Source of the DNA: Rhodamnia argentea | Lineage: Eukaryota > Streptophyta > Magnoliopsida > Myrtales > Myrtaceae | Direction: 5' to 3' | NCBI RefSeq assembly: GCF_020921035.1 | Contig: NC_063155.1 | Span: 31,427,294 to 31,491,293 of the forward strand | DNA: 64,000 bases | Part shown: one piece after another, positions 35,605-47,239 of the stretch | How the letters are laid out: the number at the start of each line of letters is the position of its first letter | Numbering within the stretch: position 1 is the first letter of the stretch | The notes under the pieces: model-generated | Database searches by the model: none | What the model was told of the DNA's origin: nothing | Seen by the model: the letters and a program-made list of their open reading frames with translations, nothing else | Translations under genes and position numbers: made by a program

Positions 35605-36403
35605 AATGCGGCCCCACCGTTGTACAGAACCTCATTTTCGTTTTATTTACTAGAAAAGATAACCCAAAAAAGTAGTATCTTGCTTAAAATGTCTCCTGAA
35701 AAGTTGGAGTTTAGATAGTCCATGTCTCTGATGGCGCCGGCACGTCCATGTCTTTGATGGCGCCAGCACGTATACTGCCTTAACATAGAACCAAGTATAT
35801 TCATTTTAATACATGTGAAAATAGCGTTCACTTTAGTAAACGATTTTATGTTGTCGGGTCGCAATCGAATAAGAGGAGGAAATGAGTACATTTGAACATA
35901 TTTCTCTGATGGCTTGGCCAGAATCATTCAAATGTTATAGCGTAGACGAAGAGAGAAGATTTTGGTGCTCTGAAATTAAACAGAAAGAGGAAAAAGAGCT
36001 GTCATTTGGTACGGATTGAACAGAAGATGTCCAACTTGGCATCAATTTCATCTAGCTAGTTATTGCAAATCAGGATCCATTTTTATTGCCAGATGACGGA
36101 TCCTACGTACATTTCCGATGGAGCTCTCTTCGCTAGAGAGATCCTTTTCCCTACTTCGGTCTTTCTACTAGCAAGGACAAGGACGGGTCGAAACCCTTTC
36201 AAAGAGAAGAAAAAAGGGGGAAAAAAGAGAGGAAAAATCTGTCGAATACTCTACAAGCAAAGTTGCACGAAAATCGGAAAACGCCGCTTAAATATCCGTG
36301 GGGTCGAACCATCGCGTGTCGACTATTACTGTACATCATGGGCGTACATCGCATGTTCATGGGCATCAAAGGTGGTGGATTAATTAATTCAAATCAATTA
36401 ATT
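35605..36403. other. End of copy A and unique spacer
   Basis: Up to about 36202 this is the homologue of 39441-40301, but about 240 bp present in copy B (about 39720-39965) is absent here. The stretch 36203-36403 is unique and separates the two copies. No gene was recognised. Confidence 0.5.
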
Positions 36404-36602
36404 CCAACAAAAGGTAAAACACGATTTTGCGAAAAAAGAAGGGAGAAAGCAAGGCGGAGAGGAAGAAGCCGGGGAAGAACGTTGGTGATGAAAGTGAAGG
36501 CGATTCTGATTGCGGCGGATTCAGCTCTAAGGGGAAAAGATCCATGTTCAGTAAGAAATAGTTGCTATGTAAGAGCAAGCGGAAAGCTAAAACGCTAAGC
36601 TC
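36404..36602 (+). pseudogene. DDB2 last-exon fragment
   Basis: A duplicated copy of the DDB2 final exon (compare 32417-32624). It lacks a stretch of about 20 bases, is shifted in frame and has an early stop (AGAAATAG where DDB2 has AGAAAGAGG). There is no upstream DDB2 sequence, so it cannot encode a DDB2 protein. It marks the left border of copy B. Confidence 0.88.
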
Positions 36603-37251
36603 AAGATTTCCTGGAGCTGATTTCCGATGTTTCGTCAGCTTACATCCATCCCCATGCGGGCAGTTTAACTTGTGACTCTTTTGACTGTTGGTTTCTTCCC
36701 ACTCCTGACGCAGGTAGCTTTTGCTCATCGCCTTCCTCACTCCAGATAAAATTTTGACTTATTCTGTTTGGCTTTGGCTACTTGTAATTTTGATCTTGAT
36801 TGACTGTCGGAGGAGGAAATAACATTTTGTAATTTTGATCTTGAAGCCAAATTTGTATGGTCTTCTAATGAATCGGCTTTCGCTAGGATGGATATAGAAG
36901 ACTCCTTACGTAAAACATAATGGCTGGTTTCACCCGTGCGGGGTGAGAAAACCATCCAAGTAGGATGTGGGATCCACAAATTACAATCGTACGCTTGTCA
37001 ACAGTACATCAGGACAAGCATGTCTTAGAGCCAAGTTAAAGAAAAGACGCCTTCAGACAAAAAAAAAACAAACAAAAAAGAAATAAAAATAAAAATAAAA
37101 GACACCAACTTTGCGAAGGAACACCTTTGAGCGGTCAACAGTACATTCTGAGTGTGGCTTTTGAACTCGTTTATGGATTTCTTTTGAAGCAGCACAGCTA
37201 GTGAGCGGCGCACCTCAATTCTCCCCTAATTGCCAAGGACCAAAGCAAAGC
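36603..37251. other. Spacer between DDB2 fragment and second PRISE gene
   Basis: Homologue of 32625-33479 but shorter; a stretch around the repeated TGTAATTTTGATCTTGA motif is rearranged. An A-rich tract lies at about 37060-37100. No coding exon. Confidence 0.6.
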
Positions 37252-38373
37252 CTAAGGGATCAGCTTTTCTTGCCTCATGCAATCAACGGAATTCAACATT
37301 GAATCCAATGTTTTGCACTGCATGGTGAATCCAAGCCGGTCGACTTTGTCCCGTGTCCCGAGCATTTTAACCGGGCACCGGAACGCGATGTCCAGGAAAT
37401 CCCAATTTGCCAAATCCTCCATTTCCGTTTGCACCAGCCCTTCTTTCTCCACGATGGCCCTCCACACCCCTTTCTTATCGGCCATGACTTTGGAGAACCA
37501 CTGATCCTCCAAGAACATGTCCTCAGGAACCCGCACTCCGAACTTCTCGCCGAGAGCAGGCCAGACCTCTTTCCATGTGAAGCTTGGCCCGTTAATGGAA
37601 TTAAACGCCTGACCATTGGCAAAAGAAACGCTTTCACTTGTGGCTGCCCATATGTGCTGTTCAGCTGCCAGACCAGCATCACAGCCATCAATGAAGACCT
37701 CTTCCCAACACTCTCTTGTCCCTCCAAAAACAAAGGGTAGCTCAAGGTGCTTACAAATAGAGCTGTACACACCCAAACATCCCATGATATTATAACAGGT
37801 CCTTCTGGAACTGCCAATCAATAGACCGGGCCGGTGCACGGACCAACCGGCCTTGCTGGCCAACTTCTCCTTGAGCAAATCTTCTAAATGGTGATAGAAA
37901 TTGTACGCGTCGCTCGCCCTTGGGCAGTCCTCATTGTAGTAACAAACTTGTTGTCCATCGAGTGGGTTTTGAAGGGACACGTAATGCTTCATCCCCGTCT
38001 GAAGCGAGAAGTGCTTGAGTGAGGGTGAATTGGGGAGGATTGCATCCAAGGCATTGCGCATCATGGCCTTGTTCTGATCACAGCATTCTGGGCTGTCCAA
38101 TGGGAACTGAGTAGCCCAAGTGACCCAAAACACATGAGTCACATTCCTCAAACTCGACATCCTCTGTTGGGTGTCCGAGGGATTCAGTAGATCGCAAGAG
38201 ATGAAGCGGTAATTGCAACTCTGAATGGATGCAATCTCCGGCCGGCGAGCCACGCCGTAGACCTTCCATTCAGATTTGGAGATCAATCTCTTGGCAAGTT
38301 CTTTGCCCACAAGCCCAGTGACACCGAAGATGACGGCCACCGATTGTGTTCTTTGAGATTTATCGGATGCCAT
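37252..38373 (-). CDS. PRISE-family reductase, copy B (His at catalytic Tyr position)
   Basis: Single exon of 373 aa from the ATG at 38373, the tandem paralogue of copy A with about 49 amino-acid differences. The Rossmann motif GVTGLVG (17-23) and catalytic Lys K129 (TGMKHY) are kept. The NFYY motif reads NFYHHLED, so the residue matching Tyr179 of Digitalis P5betaR and Tyr178 of Catharanthus iridoid synthase is His161. The change is one base (TAC to CAC on the coding strand). The rest of the frame is intact with no stop, so the gene is not an obvious pseudogene. It could be inactive, altered in chemistry, or kept for another role. Confidence 0.87.
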   Translation of the reverse strand: MASDKSQRTQSVAVIFGVTGLVGKELAKRLISKSEWKVYGVARRPEIASIQSCNYRFISCDLLNPSDTQQRMSSLRNVTHVFWVTWATQFPLDSPECCDQNKAMMRNALDAILPNSPSLKHFSLQTGMKHYVSLQNPLDGQQVCYYNEDCPRASDAYNFYHHLEDLLKEKLASKAGWSVHRPGLLIGSSRRTCYNIMGCLGVYSSICKHLELPFVFGGTRECWEEVFIDGCDAGLAAEQHIWAATSESVSFANGQAFNSINGPSFTWKEVWPALGEKFGVRVPEDMFLEDQWFSKVMADKKGVWRAIVEKEGLVQTEMEDLANWDFLDIAFRCPVKMLGTRDKVDRLGFTMQCKTLDSMLNSVDCMRQEKLIP

Positions 38374-39100
38374 TAGTGTAGCAAGTGATTCAGAAATGGC
38401 AAACAACACTTGGGGGTTTAATATGAGCTTATGAGCTTTTGTTCACATGGAGAGACTCATGGACGTGAACATCATATTTGTAGGGGGCTTAGGACCTACC
38501 TGTTAGAGGAGAAAATATTCAGTGATTGACAAGCGCCACGTCATCGAAATTTACAAAATTTATCTTCTTTTGAGGTAGGGTTTTTAGGATTGTTTCCAGA
38601 ATTGTCCATCGCACCTTCGGCATTGCCACTAAAATAAGATGCTAGTTGTTGCTAAGATGAGCAACATCTCTTGGTTCATTCATCATTCCCCGTGAATATT
38701 CTAATCGGCAACTCTACCGCGTCTTCCTCTTTTTTTTTGCAATTTCCGAGATCAATACCATTCTTGTTATGACAAAAACACTTTCTAAGGCAAAGCTCTT
38801 TCCTGGTGTGGTGGGATGGACTAGTCAATCATGTTTCGCACGTAAGCTAGGCGGCCTAGTCTTTTCTATGCGCATCCTGTTTCGCGTGCAAATGAACTGT
38901 TCTGATTTGACTAAATCTCGATAATCTTTCAAGCGCTCATTCCAAGGTGGATTAAAACGTTTGCTGGCAGTTTTTGCTGGCAGAAAGCGAGGACGGCCGC
39001 GAAACTTGCTGGCTTTATGGGTACGAAAGAATTTTAAAACAAATAAAAGCTGTGATCATATTGAGTCGGCATGCATCTAGGGTCTACATACCTATACCGT
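38374..39100. other. Upstream region of PRISE copy B
   Basis: Homologue of 34602-35237, with added short stretches including one near 38700-38790. It is the likely promoter region. No coding sequence was seen. Confidence 0.5.
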
Positions 39101-39440
39101 AGATCCGTCAAACGAATTATTCGAATTTAATTCACCTCAGTAAATGATCCAATTTATGTAAATTTATTTTATCCATTTATCACTTATTTAAATTTAATAA
39201 CTCATACTCGACTCGATCCGTATTTCTATAACGTGTGATGATTGATCGGAAGATCGAATGAAAAGAGAGTTGTAGAGATGAATTGGATTAAGTAAGTTAT
39301 AAATTCATTTATGGTTATGACTCATTTATGATCCATCTATGATCATTTAATATTCATATTATGTTTAAATTCAATTATGACTCATGTATTGAATATAACT
39401 AACTCAGCTCACTATACGAACGACTCATTTTGATAGATCT
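39101..39440. mobile_element. MITE in duplication copy B
   Basis: Left end AGATCCGTCAAACGAATTAT and right end, read inward, AGATCTATCAAAATGAGTCG. It is the reverse-oriented relative of 35238-35604: for example AACTTACTT and CTACAACTCTC blocks at about 35345-35385 occur here as reverse complements at about 39270-39300. Its insertion point (after CCTATACC) is about 40 bp away from that of the copy A element. Confidence 0.7.
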
Positions 39441-40559
39441 ATGTAAGGATATCTTTCGTGGAGGATCCGGCCATAAGCTGCAGCCACACCGTTGCCCATA
39501 ACCTCATCGTTGTTATATTTCCTAGAAAAGAGAACAAAAAATATATCATCTTGCCTAGCACGATCTTGGAGTTCAGGAAGTCCATGTCTTGGACGACGCT
39601 GGCACATGTACTGCCTTAAGAACAAGTCTGTTTCTTTAATACATGTGAAGATGGCGTTCGCTGTAATAAACGATTCACGTTGTTGGGTCGCATTCCAATG
39701 GAAGGAGGAAATGAGCAGCAAGCGTAATACGATGCCTGAAGCGATAAACTGAGTAAAATATACGTGCGTGGGCATCGTGGATTGTATAGAAATTAGAAAG
39801 ACCGAAGCCCTGTTCCTGAAGGAAGCTATCCTGGACTGGACCCACGTGATCTTCCTTTCTTGCTTGTTAGGCTTCAGTGATTCTCTGCACACTGCGTAAT
39901 CTCCATCAATACATTCTTAAACACAACTGATTCCCTTATTTTATTTTCTCTGTCCTCGTGTAGAATCTCCAGAACATTTGAATATATTCCTGATGGATTT
40001 TGCCAGAATCGTTCAAATATTATAGAGTAGACGAAGAGAGGAGATTCTGGTGCTCTGCAATTAAACAGAAAGAGGAAAAAGAGCTGTCATTTGGTCCGGA
40101 TTGAAATTAGAAGATGTCCAACTTGGCATCGATTTCATCTGGTTATTGCAAATCGGGATCGATTTTTATTGCCAGATGACAGATCCTACGTACATTTCCG
40201 ATGGAGCTCTCTTTGCCTTTTCCCGGGACAAACATGCGATGCGTCGCGTCTGTCCTTCGGTCTCTCTGCTAGCAAGGTCAAGGATGGGCCGAGACCCTTC
40301 TCAAAATACTCGCCAAATTCATTTAAGAGATGGACATGACAATGTCGGGTCGAAAACGAATGGATTAATCAACAAAATCTACAAGATAAATGCGCCAGTT
40401 TATTTCGGTCTCTGGTTTCATACTCCGATAATATATCCGACTAAGCTGATGAGACTCCAGCTGGTGCTTCGACTCCTAAGTTTGAGATATTCATTGGACC
40501 TGCATCATAAGAATTTAGGAGGTGAAATTGTTACCGCTTGGGGAGTGAAACTCGAGAAA
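39441..40559. other. End of copy B and spacer before CAX
   Basis: To about 40301 this is duplicated DNA with no recognised gene. Open frames up to about 160 codons (for example 39425-39892 minus and 40101-40589 plus) are not conserved between the two copies, which argues against coding. The stretch 40302-40559 is unique and holds the CAX 3' untranslated region. Confidence 0.5.
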
Positions 40560-43313
40560 CTATGTCGGTCGAGGCAAGATTTCAGCTAGGAAATTACTCT
40601 GGGGAGTTTTCTGGACGAAAAAGCATGCCGCGATGACGATGTAACATAAGAACAGAACCGCTCCCTTCATGTAATGCGACGTTCCATCCTGCGAAAACAG
40701 AACCAAGACGGTCACTTTAAATGTCTTAATACTAATTCTTGTTTTTAACCAAAGCTGAAGGGGGAACAGATCAAGAAAACCTGTAAGGTGAAGGAGGTGA
40801 TCAAGATGGTGAAGCCCAGACAACCAGTTTCGATGAGGCTGAAATCAAGATCCATAAGCGTGCCCATGATCCAGGACACAATTACACAGAACGGAACCTG
40901 ACAATTTCAACGACAAAGATTTTGTTAGGCTAATTTGCAAAAAAGTTAGGATTTTCAAAATCCTATTTAGTACCCAAATCGTGTGAAACTAGGATTTTTC
41001 ACTACTTACGACAAACATGGAGATCTGAGTTGCTGATCCTAGAGCCACTCCCAAAGATATATCCTGCCACAAAACAAATAAATGGAAGTGAAAAGACGTG
41101 CACGCCTATACACATATGCTACCAACTCGACCATATACTTCAGATGAATTTCCAACTTGGCGACAATTAAAACATACCAACTTGTTCTTGAGGGCAAAGA
41201 TGATGGAACCAGCATGTTCCGCAGCATTGCCAACGATCGGTAGCAATATCACACTGATGAAACTGACTGAAATCCCCCAGGTACTCGACGTGGCCTGCGG
41301 TTGCAAGGTTGCGTTCGTGACGGCCGACATGAATTGGATGGAAACACACGACACATGAAAGCAACTAATGTATGGAATGTCCTTCATAGGTTTCACTTTT
41401 ATGATGTGTGGTTACCTCAATCGTGCCTACGACGTATTCGGATAATACAGCTATGATCATTGTCATGCCGATCAGCCAACAAAATGCGCTCCAGAATCCT
41501 ATCACCGCCTTCTCCCCGTCCTCTTCATCCTCCTGATCACGATGACTAAACAAATTAACCATCGGAACATTATGATACATTAGTTCAAAGAAGGTTTAGA
41601 AGGATTATACATTTGAAATACGTATCTTTATGGCAAAATAGAGACTATGTATGGACAAGTCAAGTTCTGCGGAAATGGAATCATGACTACAACTTAGCAC
41701 GTGTTTTGGTTAATTTATGGGATCATAGTTTTGCCAAGAATGTACACATACAGCTAACAAGAGCTTACCTAAAGCCTATAAAAGCTGTGTTCTCCTAGTA
41801 CATAGCTAAGAACTTGTTGCATGCACATGTACATATATAGCTAAGAACTTGAGGGCCGGTTCATGCGATGTGGAGTCCAATTCACAAGAATCGGATCGGA
41901 TGAGCCTCGTGTGAAACCCACACGATCTAACGATCCATGAAAATTATTCTCACAGGAATCGGGTACCATATAATACTTGCTCCCTCCAACGGGACAGAAT
42001 GTTTATTGCGAGTCACCTCTTGAGACTCGAACAGCTGCCGGTGAGTTTTAAGCTGGAAGACAATGTAAGCCACGTATGCGAGAAGCATCACAATGCTGCT
42101 GGCTCTCGACAGCTGAAGCGTGTAATCTGCAATCGAGGCCGCGCCGGGTCCGCCGCTTCCTCCATATCTGACCATCAACGGCAACAAATGGCACAGCAAC
42201 CCCAGTAACAGAAGGAGCGAGTTCACATCAGCCTGCTTCTGTTCAGACAATGATCCAAGGAACAAAAACATAATTGGTAAGACAAACTTGTCATCTCGAT
42301 CGAATCAATGTGATCAATGCGGGTGTTGCGTTACCCTATCGTATCTCTGTTCCTTGTTGAGGTTGGCCAAGCCTCCACAGAGAAGAGATGACCCCAGCAC
42401 GAGGAGGAGGTTAGAGAGAACCGAGCCCAGAAGTGAGTACTTCACCACATGTATTTTATTTTGGTGGAGCGCGAATAACGCGATGATAAGCTCCGTCGCG
42501 TTCCCGCACGTCGCGTTCAGTAGCCCCCCAACTAGAATCAAGCCCATCGATCACATTTACGTCAGTTGTTCTCCCTCACTTTAGAAGCCAAAAAATTATT
42601 TCGCATTTAAGGAAGAAGAAAGAAGAAATCGTCACAGTTCGCTAACAACCGTTGGTAACGGAGAAACATGTACCTGTTGGGCCTGTGAAATATGCAATTT
42701 GTCTGAAAGGAGTAACCATAAAGAACAATGTTAGATAAACGTAAGTGTACTGTCGATTGTCATTATCTTTTCCTGTAAGCACTCTAGGTAAAGATCTGCT
42801 TACTCGGTTAGGAAGCTGACTCGTTCGGCGAGCGGGGTGAGGCCGAGCAAGCTCAGAGCAAATATCCAAGCCTAGGAGAGATGGAAAATGTTATCACTAA
42901 GCAGTTTCATTTCATTAGGTGATGGATGTATTCAGAGACACATTGTAAGGTACTGCCAATCTTCGCGGTGGAGACCATCTAGACAGTGGCTTGTTATTCT
43001 TTTCAACCATTTTCATGAACATTGCACTCACTCTTCCAAACTTGTAAAAGTCTGCCGCGACCGCCAGCGGGATCGCCGGGAAGAGTATCGCGAGCTTGGT
43101 CCCAAGGATCACCTCCTGCAAATTGGCAAACACTTGTCTGAGCACTGGGAATCGAACCCTGGCCGGCACAAGCATCAGATCGGAGTTCTTCCTTAGGACC
43201 GAAGAAGCCGAGGTACTGTGCGGGGCGCGTCGATCGGCGGAGGATGCTTCCTTTTCTAAACCCTTCACGTCAGCGCCGCCGTTTTCCAAGTTCCACGGCT
43301 CTTGAGAATCCAT
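40560..43313 (-). CDS. CAX: Vacuolar cation/proton exchanger (CAX)
   Basis: CAX proteins use the proton gradient to load Ca2+ and other cations into the vacuole. Ten exons in coding order: 43032-43313, 42804-42871, 42674-42702, 42335-42531, 42017-42238, 41416-41532, 41178-41294, 41010-41063, 40781-40897, 40560-40688. They encode 443 aa, typical for plant type I CAX (CAX1/CAX3 group). The hydrophilic N-terminus is about 65 aa, then [20 protein letters not shown] starts the first helices. The two ion-selectivity repeats are GNATELI (136-142) and GNAAEHAG (327-334). An acidic loop (EDEEDGEK) sits near residue 267. The third exon is only 29 nt. All introns are GT-AG. The protein ends a little after VQKTPQS, as in relatives. 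Which CAX paralogue it is was not decided. Confidence 0.92.
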
Positions 43314-43937
43314 GGAAATAGTCCTCAGCCCTTATACGTACTTAATTAGTTTAAATGGAGAGATATTAAATGCGAAGAGGCTCTTTTGTGGCACGGGCTG
43401 CTGAGGTGGTTATATATAGAAACGTCGATGCAAGAAGCGAAGTGTACCGATCAGGGAGAGCAGCTTCCTGGAATTTTCCAATCTTGTTTTCTTTCTTGCA
43501 TGAATTTACACGTACTTAAGGATGAAGGCGGGCAGGTGCTGGACTTTTGGTGGTGTGCACGCCTGAAGTTGGCCATATATTGTTGTGTCATTTACGTGTT
43601 TTAAGCGTTACATTTGTAGCGCACAGATAAGAAAATAAATTTGAAGACACCAAATCAATTTGAATGCGTCAATTTGCTGTGGGTGCCGATATACCCATTT
43701 GTCAGCAGCTTTTTGTAGAAGCAGTAAAAATCATTTAAACAAAAGAAGAAGAAGAAGAAGAAGAAGAAGAAGAAGAAGAAGAAATTGCTGCTTTATCGAG
43801 TATTTCGAATGAAAATTGACAAATGCTGGGACTTCGAGAATGCTATATTCGCTTTAAATCAGTTTACGAGTGATTTGGTGGACAAAATCAGTCTCAATCT
43901 AGAGAAGTTATATAGAAACTTGTATTGTTTTAGTGGG
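43314..43937. other. Upstream region of CAX
   Basis: It contains the presumed CAX promoter and an (AAG)n microsatellite. A 72-codon frame at 43386-43604 shows no known domain. No other gene was seen. Confidence 0.45.
43744..43783. repeat. (AAG)n microsatellite
   Basis: About 13 uninterrupted GAA/AAG triplets. Confidence 0.95.
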
Positions 43938-44466
43938 GGAAGTTACCAAAAAACTTCGTAAACTTATTGTAATTATATCAATTCAATCTTAAATCTTTTT
44001 TTTTTTGTGGCCAATTGAGACTTGAACATTTTGCATTTGTGTTAATTCATTCCATCGGATCGGAAATCACCGACGTAGATGCCGATAGTACTACGTAGCG
44101 CGGACGGCGTTGATGTGGACATGTTTTAATAATATATTAATATTTTTCAACTTTTTTATTTTTTATTTTTTCTTTTCTTTCTCTTTCTTTATTTTCCTTC
44201 CCAGCCAAAGGAAGAAGGGAACCAAAAAAAGAAAATTAAATTAAATTAAATTAAATAAATAATTTTAAAATATATATAATTATAAAAAATAATCCACATC
44301 GGCCTTGGCCGCGTTGCGTAGAATGGCCGACATCTAGGTCAATAATTTTAGACTGCATAGGCTGAATTGGCACAAATACAAAAAGTTTATGATTTTTTTG
44401 GTAAAAAAAAGTTTAAAATTAAATTGGCATAATTGTAACATGTTTATGCAAGTTATAACTTTAGAT
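43938..44466. mobile_element. TIR element, family 1, copy 1 (about 530 bp)
   Basis: Left AAACTTATTGTAATTATATC and the reverse complement of the right side (AAACATGTTACAATTATGCC) are inverted copies, followed by CAATT.AAT.TTAAA. A GC-richer sub-terminal block (GATCGGAAATCACCGACGTAG near 44060, CACATCGGCC near 44295) and an AT-rich centre with ATTTT/AAATT runs lie between. It has no coding capacity. Confidence 0.6.
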
Positions 44467-45763
44467 TTAGATAATTATTGCAAATGAGACATGCCGTCAA
44501 TTCAACCGAACCTGTGTAAACAGTTTTTCGGCGGGCTGTCTAGCAAATATACTTTATGAATCGGCTTGTATCCGCAATATTAGTGTACTGGATGTTGAAG
44601 CACTCATTAATAACATGTCAATTATCACTTTCATAAATGAGTACTGTCCATCCTAACGTTGTTCTTTTCAATGGTTCCGCATATCAAAGTAGACAACTAC
44701 TTTGGAAGGATAGCGATTGCCTCGCGAATGAACTGACACGGCACAGGAAGCTACAACTAGATGTACAAAATCTTTGTACTCATCTAAAACTACAACACTT
44801 ACTAAAAACTATTTCATCGTTGTAATGATCACGACTTATCTATTATGTTCTTTCCTCGAAATCTTTGCCTTCAGTGCGCCGGAAGTATTTATATGCATCG
44901 GGCACACAAACGTACAGAAATGTCTACGACGTGCAAATGTATACAAATGCACAATCATAAAAAAAGAAAAATTAGACTCAAATCATTTAGAATTGACTTA
45001 GTGGTTAAGGATCGAACATGTGGATGCATTAGACGCAAGACACATTGTGTTCGATTCATTACGACATCAGTCCTCTATTTAGGGCATGTGTTTAACCCGG
45101 TCCGTGAGGTTGGTAGGCATACTTCATCAACCGGGAAATTACAAACCTCCGTAATGAGATCCCGATAGTGATAAAAGATAGTAATCGAGCTGTTGTTGCA
45201 GCATGATATCCATGCATGAGGTGCGCGTGTGCAATAAGTAACAGCGTCTATCTTGCGATAAGGGCCATTGAACAAAGTATGAAGGTGTCCTGCATTGATC
45301 GAGCGTAGTTCGATACAGATCGAGGAAAATGACCTAGAATTTCTCTCTGGCATTAATGAAAGCATCAGTATTATATTGCAAGAGGGAGATACAGCATTGG
45401 GTGTTGCTATGCTGATCGTTGCATGCCAGCCACAAATTGTTTTGTAGCTGGCACACAACAACAAAAAAAAAAAAAAAAAAAAAATCTGCAACTTTTGATG
45501 ATAAGTATAGCACGGTCATATTGCCACGCACAGTGTAACCGTCAGCTAATAATTTTCCAGAACCAAAAGATCCAAATACTTCCAACTTGGGTGTGCTTCA
45601 TATCACAACTATAAAGAGGGATCTTCTATTGATATACTTCGCTGCATTGTCGGAAAATATAGAATATAGATTATCTCTTTTTGCATGTACTGCATGCCTG
45701 AGGTTAAGGGTTGATTGTAGTGTTGGCAGCCAAACTTGTAGGAAAATAAGCATATTAGTGCAT
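44467..45763. other. Repeat-flanked gap
   Basis: No host gene was recognised. A SINE-like tRNA head at about 44985-45180 is listed separately. A 26-base A tract lies at 45459-45484. Short open frames here show no known domain. Confidence 0.4.
44985..45180 (+). mobile_element. tRNA-derived SINE-like fragment
   Basis: An A-box-like GACTTAGTGGTTAAGG (44995-45010) is followed 38 bases later by a B-box-like TGTTCGATTCA (45048-45058), the spacing of a tRNA-type internal promoter. The body after it does not fold as a tRNA. Both boxes deviate from the ideal and no target-site duplication was fixed, so this is an old or partial copy. Confidence 0.4.
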
Positions 45764-46296
45764 GGAAAAGTACCAAAAAAGTCATAAACCTATTGCATTT
45801 ATACCAATTGATCCTAAGCTTTTTAATTGAACACATTTAGTCCAAAAACTTTTCACATTTATCCTAATTGAGTCCATCCGGCCAATTTAGGCCGGAAATT
45901 ACTTTCGTGAACGTCGGCTGTCCTATGTGGTATTATGGGCGCAGATGTAGACTTTTGTTTAAATAATTTATTAAATTTAATTTTCATTATTCATTGTTAT
46001 TTTTTAGTTATGTATTAAAATTAGCAGCCACATCGGCTTTGGGTGAGGGTTGCCGGCGACCTTCGCCGGCCAAAATGAAAGGACAACATAACAGTAAAAA
46101 AAAAAAACAATAAAATGACAAAAAAGAACGAAAAAACAATGAAAGCACCGACCACGTCACTTAGGATGACCGGTGTTCATATTAACAATTTTGAGCCTAA
46201 ATTGGCCGAATGTGCTCAATTGCTACAAATGTGAAAAAATGTTTAGGATTAAATTGGTATCAATGCAATATATTTATGATTTGTTTGGTACTTTCC
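45764..46296. mobile_element. TIR element, family 1, copy 2 (533 bp)
   Basis: This is the clearest member. The left end GGAAAAGTACCAAAAAAGTC and the right end read inward GGAAAGTACCAAACAAATCA both continue with ATAAA..TATTGCATT.ATACCAATT. Sub-terminal blocks about GGCCAATTTAGGCC (45880) and AAATTGGCCGAAT (46199) pair as well. The centre is AT-rich with no open frame of note. Confidence 0.75.
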
Positions 46297-46992
46297 TCTG
46301 TTGGTGCGGCATGCGAGAACCTAATCTATCTGGTCGATACGTACATAGATAGGGCGAGCGAGAGAGCCAAGGGGGGAAGGTGTGTATTTTCTCGTGGAGA
46401 GGAACGAAAGTGTCTATTCGAGAGCTTATGCGGGGAAGAAGAATCAGGCCGTACGCCAGATGTAGAACTTTCCCGGAAATTTTCAGGCGGGCATCGTCCA
46501 AGCGAATCAAAACGCTGTAGAGACTTACTTGTTTTGTTTTCTTTCTCTTCTTCATCCCAGAATACTGGAGACGAAAATGAAAGTAGGGGAAAAAGGGGTT
46601 TGCATAAGCTGCCATTGCCATTTTTGGTCGCTTGTGTTGTGGACTTGGAGGAGAAGAAGTCGGACGAAGTTTCCTCTCGACCTCTCTCGTTCCATCCATC
46701 ATTTTGAGGCCTTGTTAAGTTTAAGCATTGCTGTATTCACGCTTCTAGCGAGCTCTTGCTTGGGTCATATGGTTTCCCCTAATCTAGTTACGCGAAGCAA
46801 CGTCTCGACAATATATGAATTGCATGGCAATACGAGGATTGAGTACTTGTCGTGAGATTAGTGGAGAACTTTCTTTCTGAAATAATTAGCGAACGGACGT
46901 TAATGTTCAATGGATGTTGTGTCGGTAGCAGGAGCTTGTCACTGCTCCTTCTCCGATCTTAATGAATTACCCGAACCCAGAAATATCTATGG
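46297..46992. other. Gap between two TIR elements
   Basis: Purine-rich and pyrimidine-rich stretches with overlapping open frames of 108-165 codons on both strands (46210-46855). None resembles a known domain and no splice pattern supports a gene. It may be a decayed gene fragment or spacer. Confidence 0.35.
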
Positions 46993-47207
46993 TGGGGAAA
47001 AATTATTAAAAAATTCCTAAACTTATTGCACTCATCCCAATTCGGTCATAAATCGTTTACTTTGGCCAAGGTAAATCTTTTGACAATTTGCTAATTGAGT
47101 CCTTTCAGCCTGAAATCGTTGACATGAACACCAACCACTCTATGTGGCATGAACGGTGCTGACACGAATAATTTTTATTAATATTTTTTAAAGAATTTTG
47201 AATTTTG

Positions 47208-47239
<32 letters not shown>

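Larger units (their letters stand above)
32404..36202. repeat. Segmental duplication, copy A
   Basis: It begins inside the last exon of DDB2, includes the DDB2 3' flank, the first PRISE gene and its upstream DNA, and ends near a CTAGCAAGG motif. It matches copy B at about 36404-40301 in the same orientation. Collinear anchors include the GATTTTGCG block (32433 and 36423), the PRISE genes (offset about 3,772) and the GAAAAAGAGCTGTCATTTGGT block (about 36000 and 40078). Confidence 0.9.
36404..40301. repeat. Segmental duplication, copy B
   Basis: Direct copy of 32404-36202. It carries the DDB2 exon fragment, the second PRISE gene, a separately inserted MITE, and about 240 bp missing from copy A. 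The two blocks lie about 200 bp apart, so this is a tandem duplication, with the intact DDB2 gene at the left edge marking the likely parental side. Confidence 0.9.

Noticed and set aside
39425-39892. 155-codon minus-strand frame downstream of PRISE copy B
   Set aside because: The homologous stretch in copy A does not keep the frame, and no domain is recognisable.
46210-46855. Overlapping frames of 108-165 codons between two TIR elements
   Set aside because: Frames overlap on both strands, lack domain similarity and start partly inside an inverted-repeat element.
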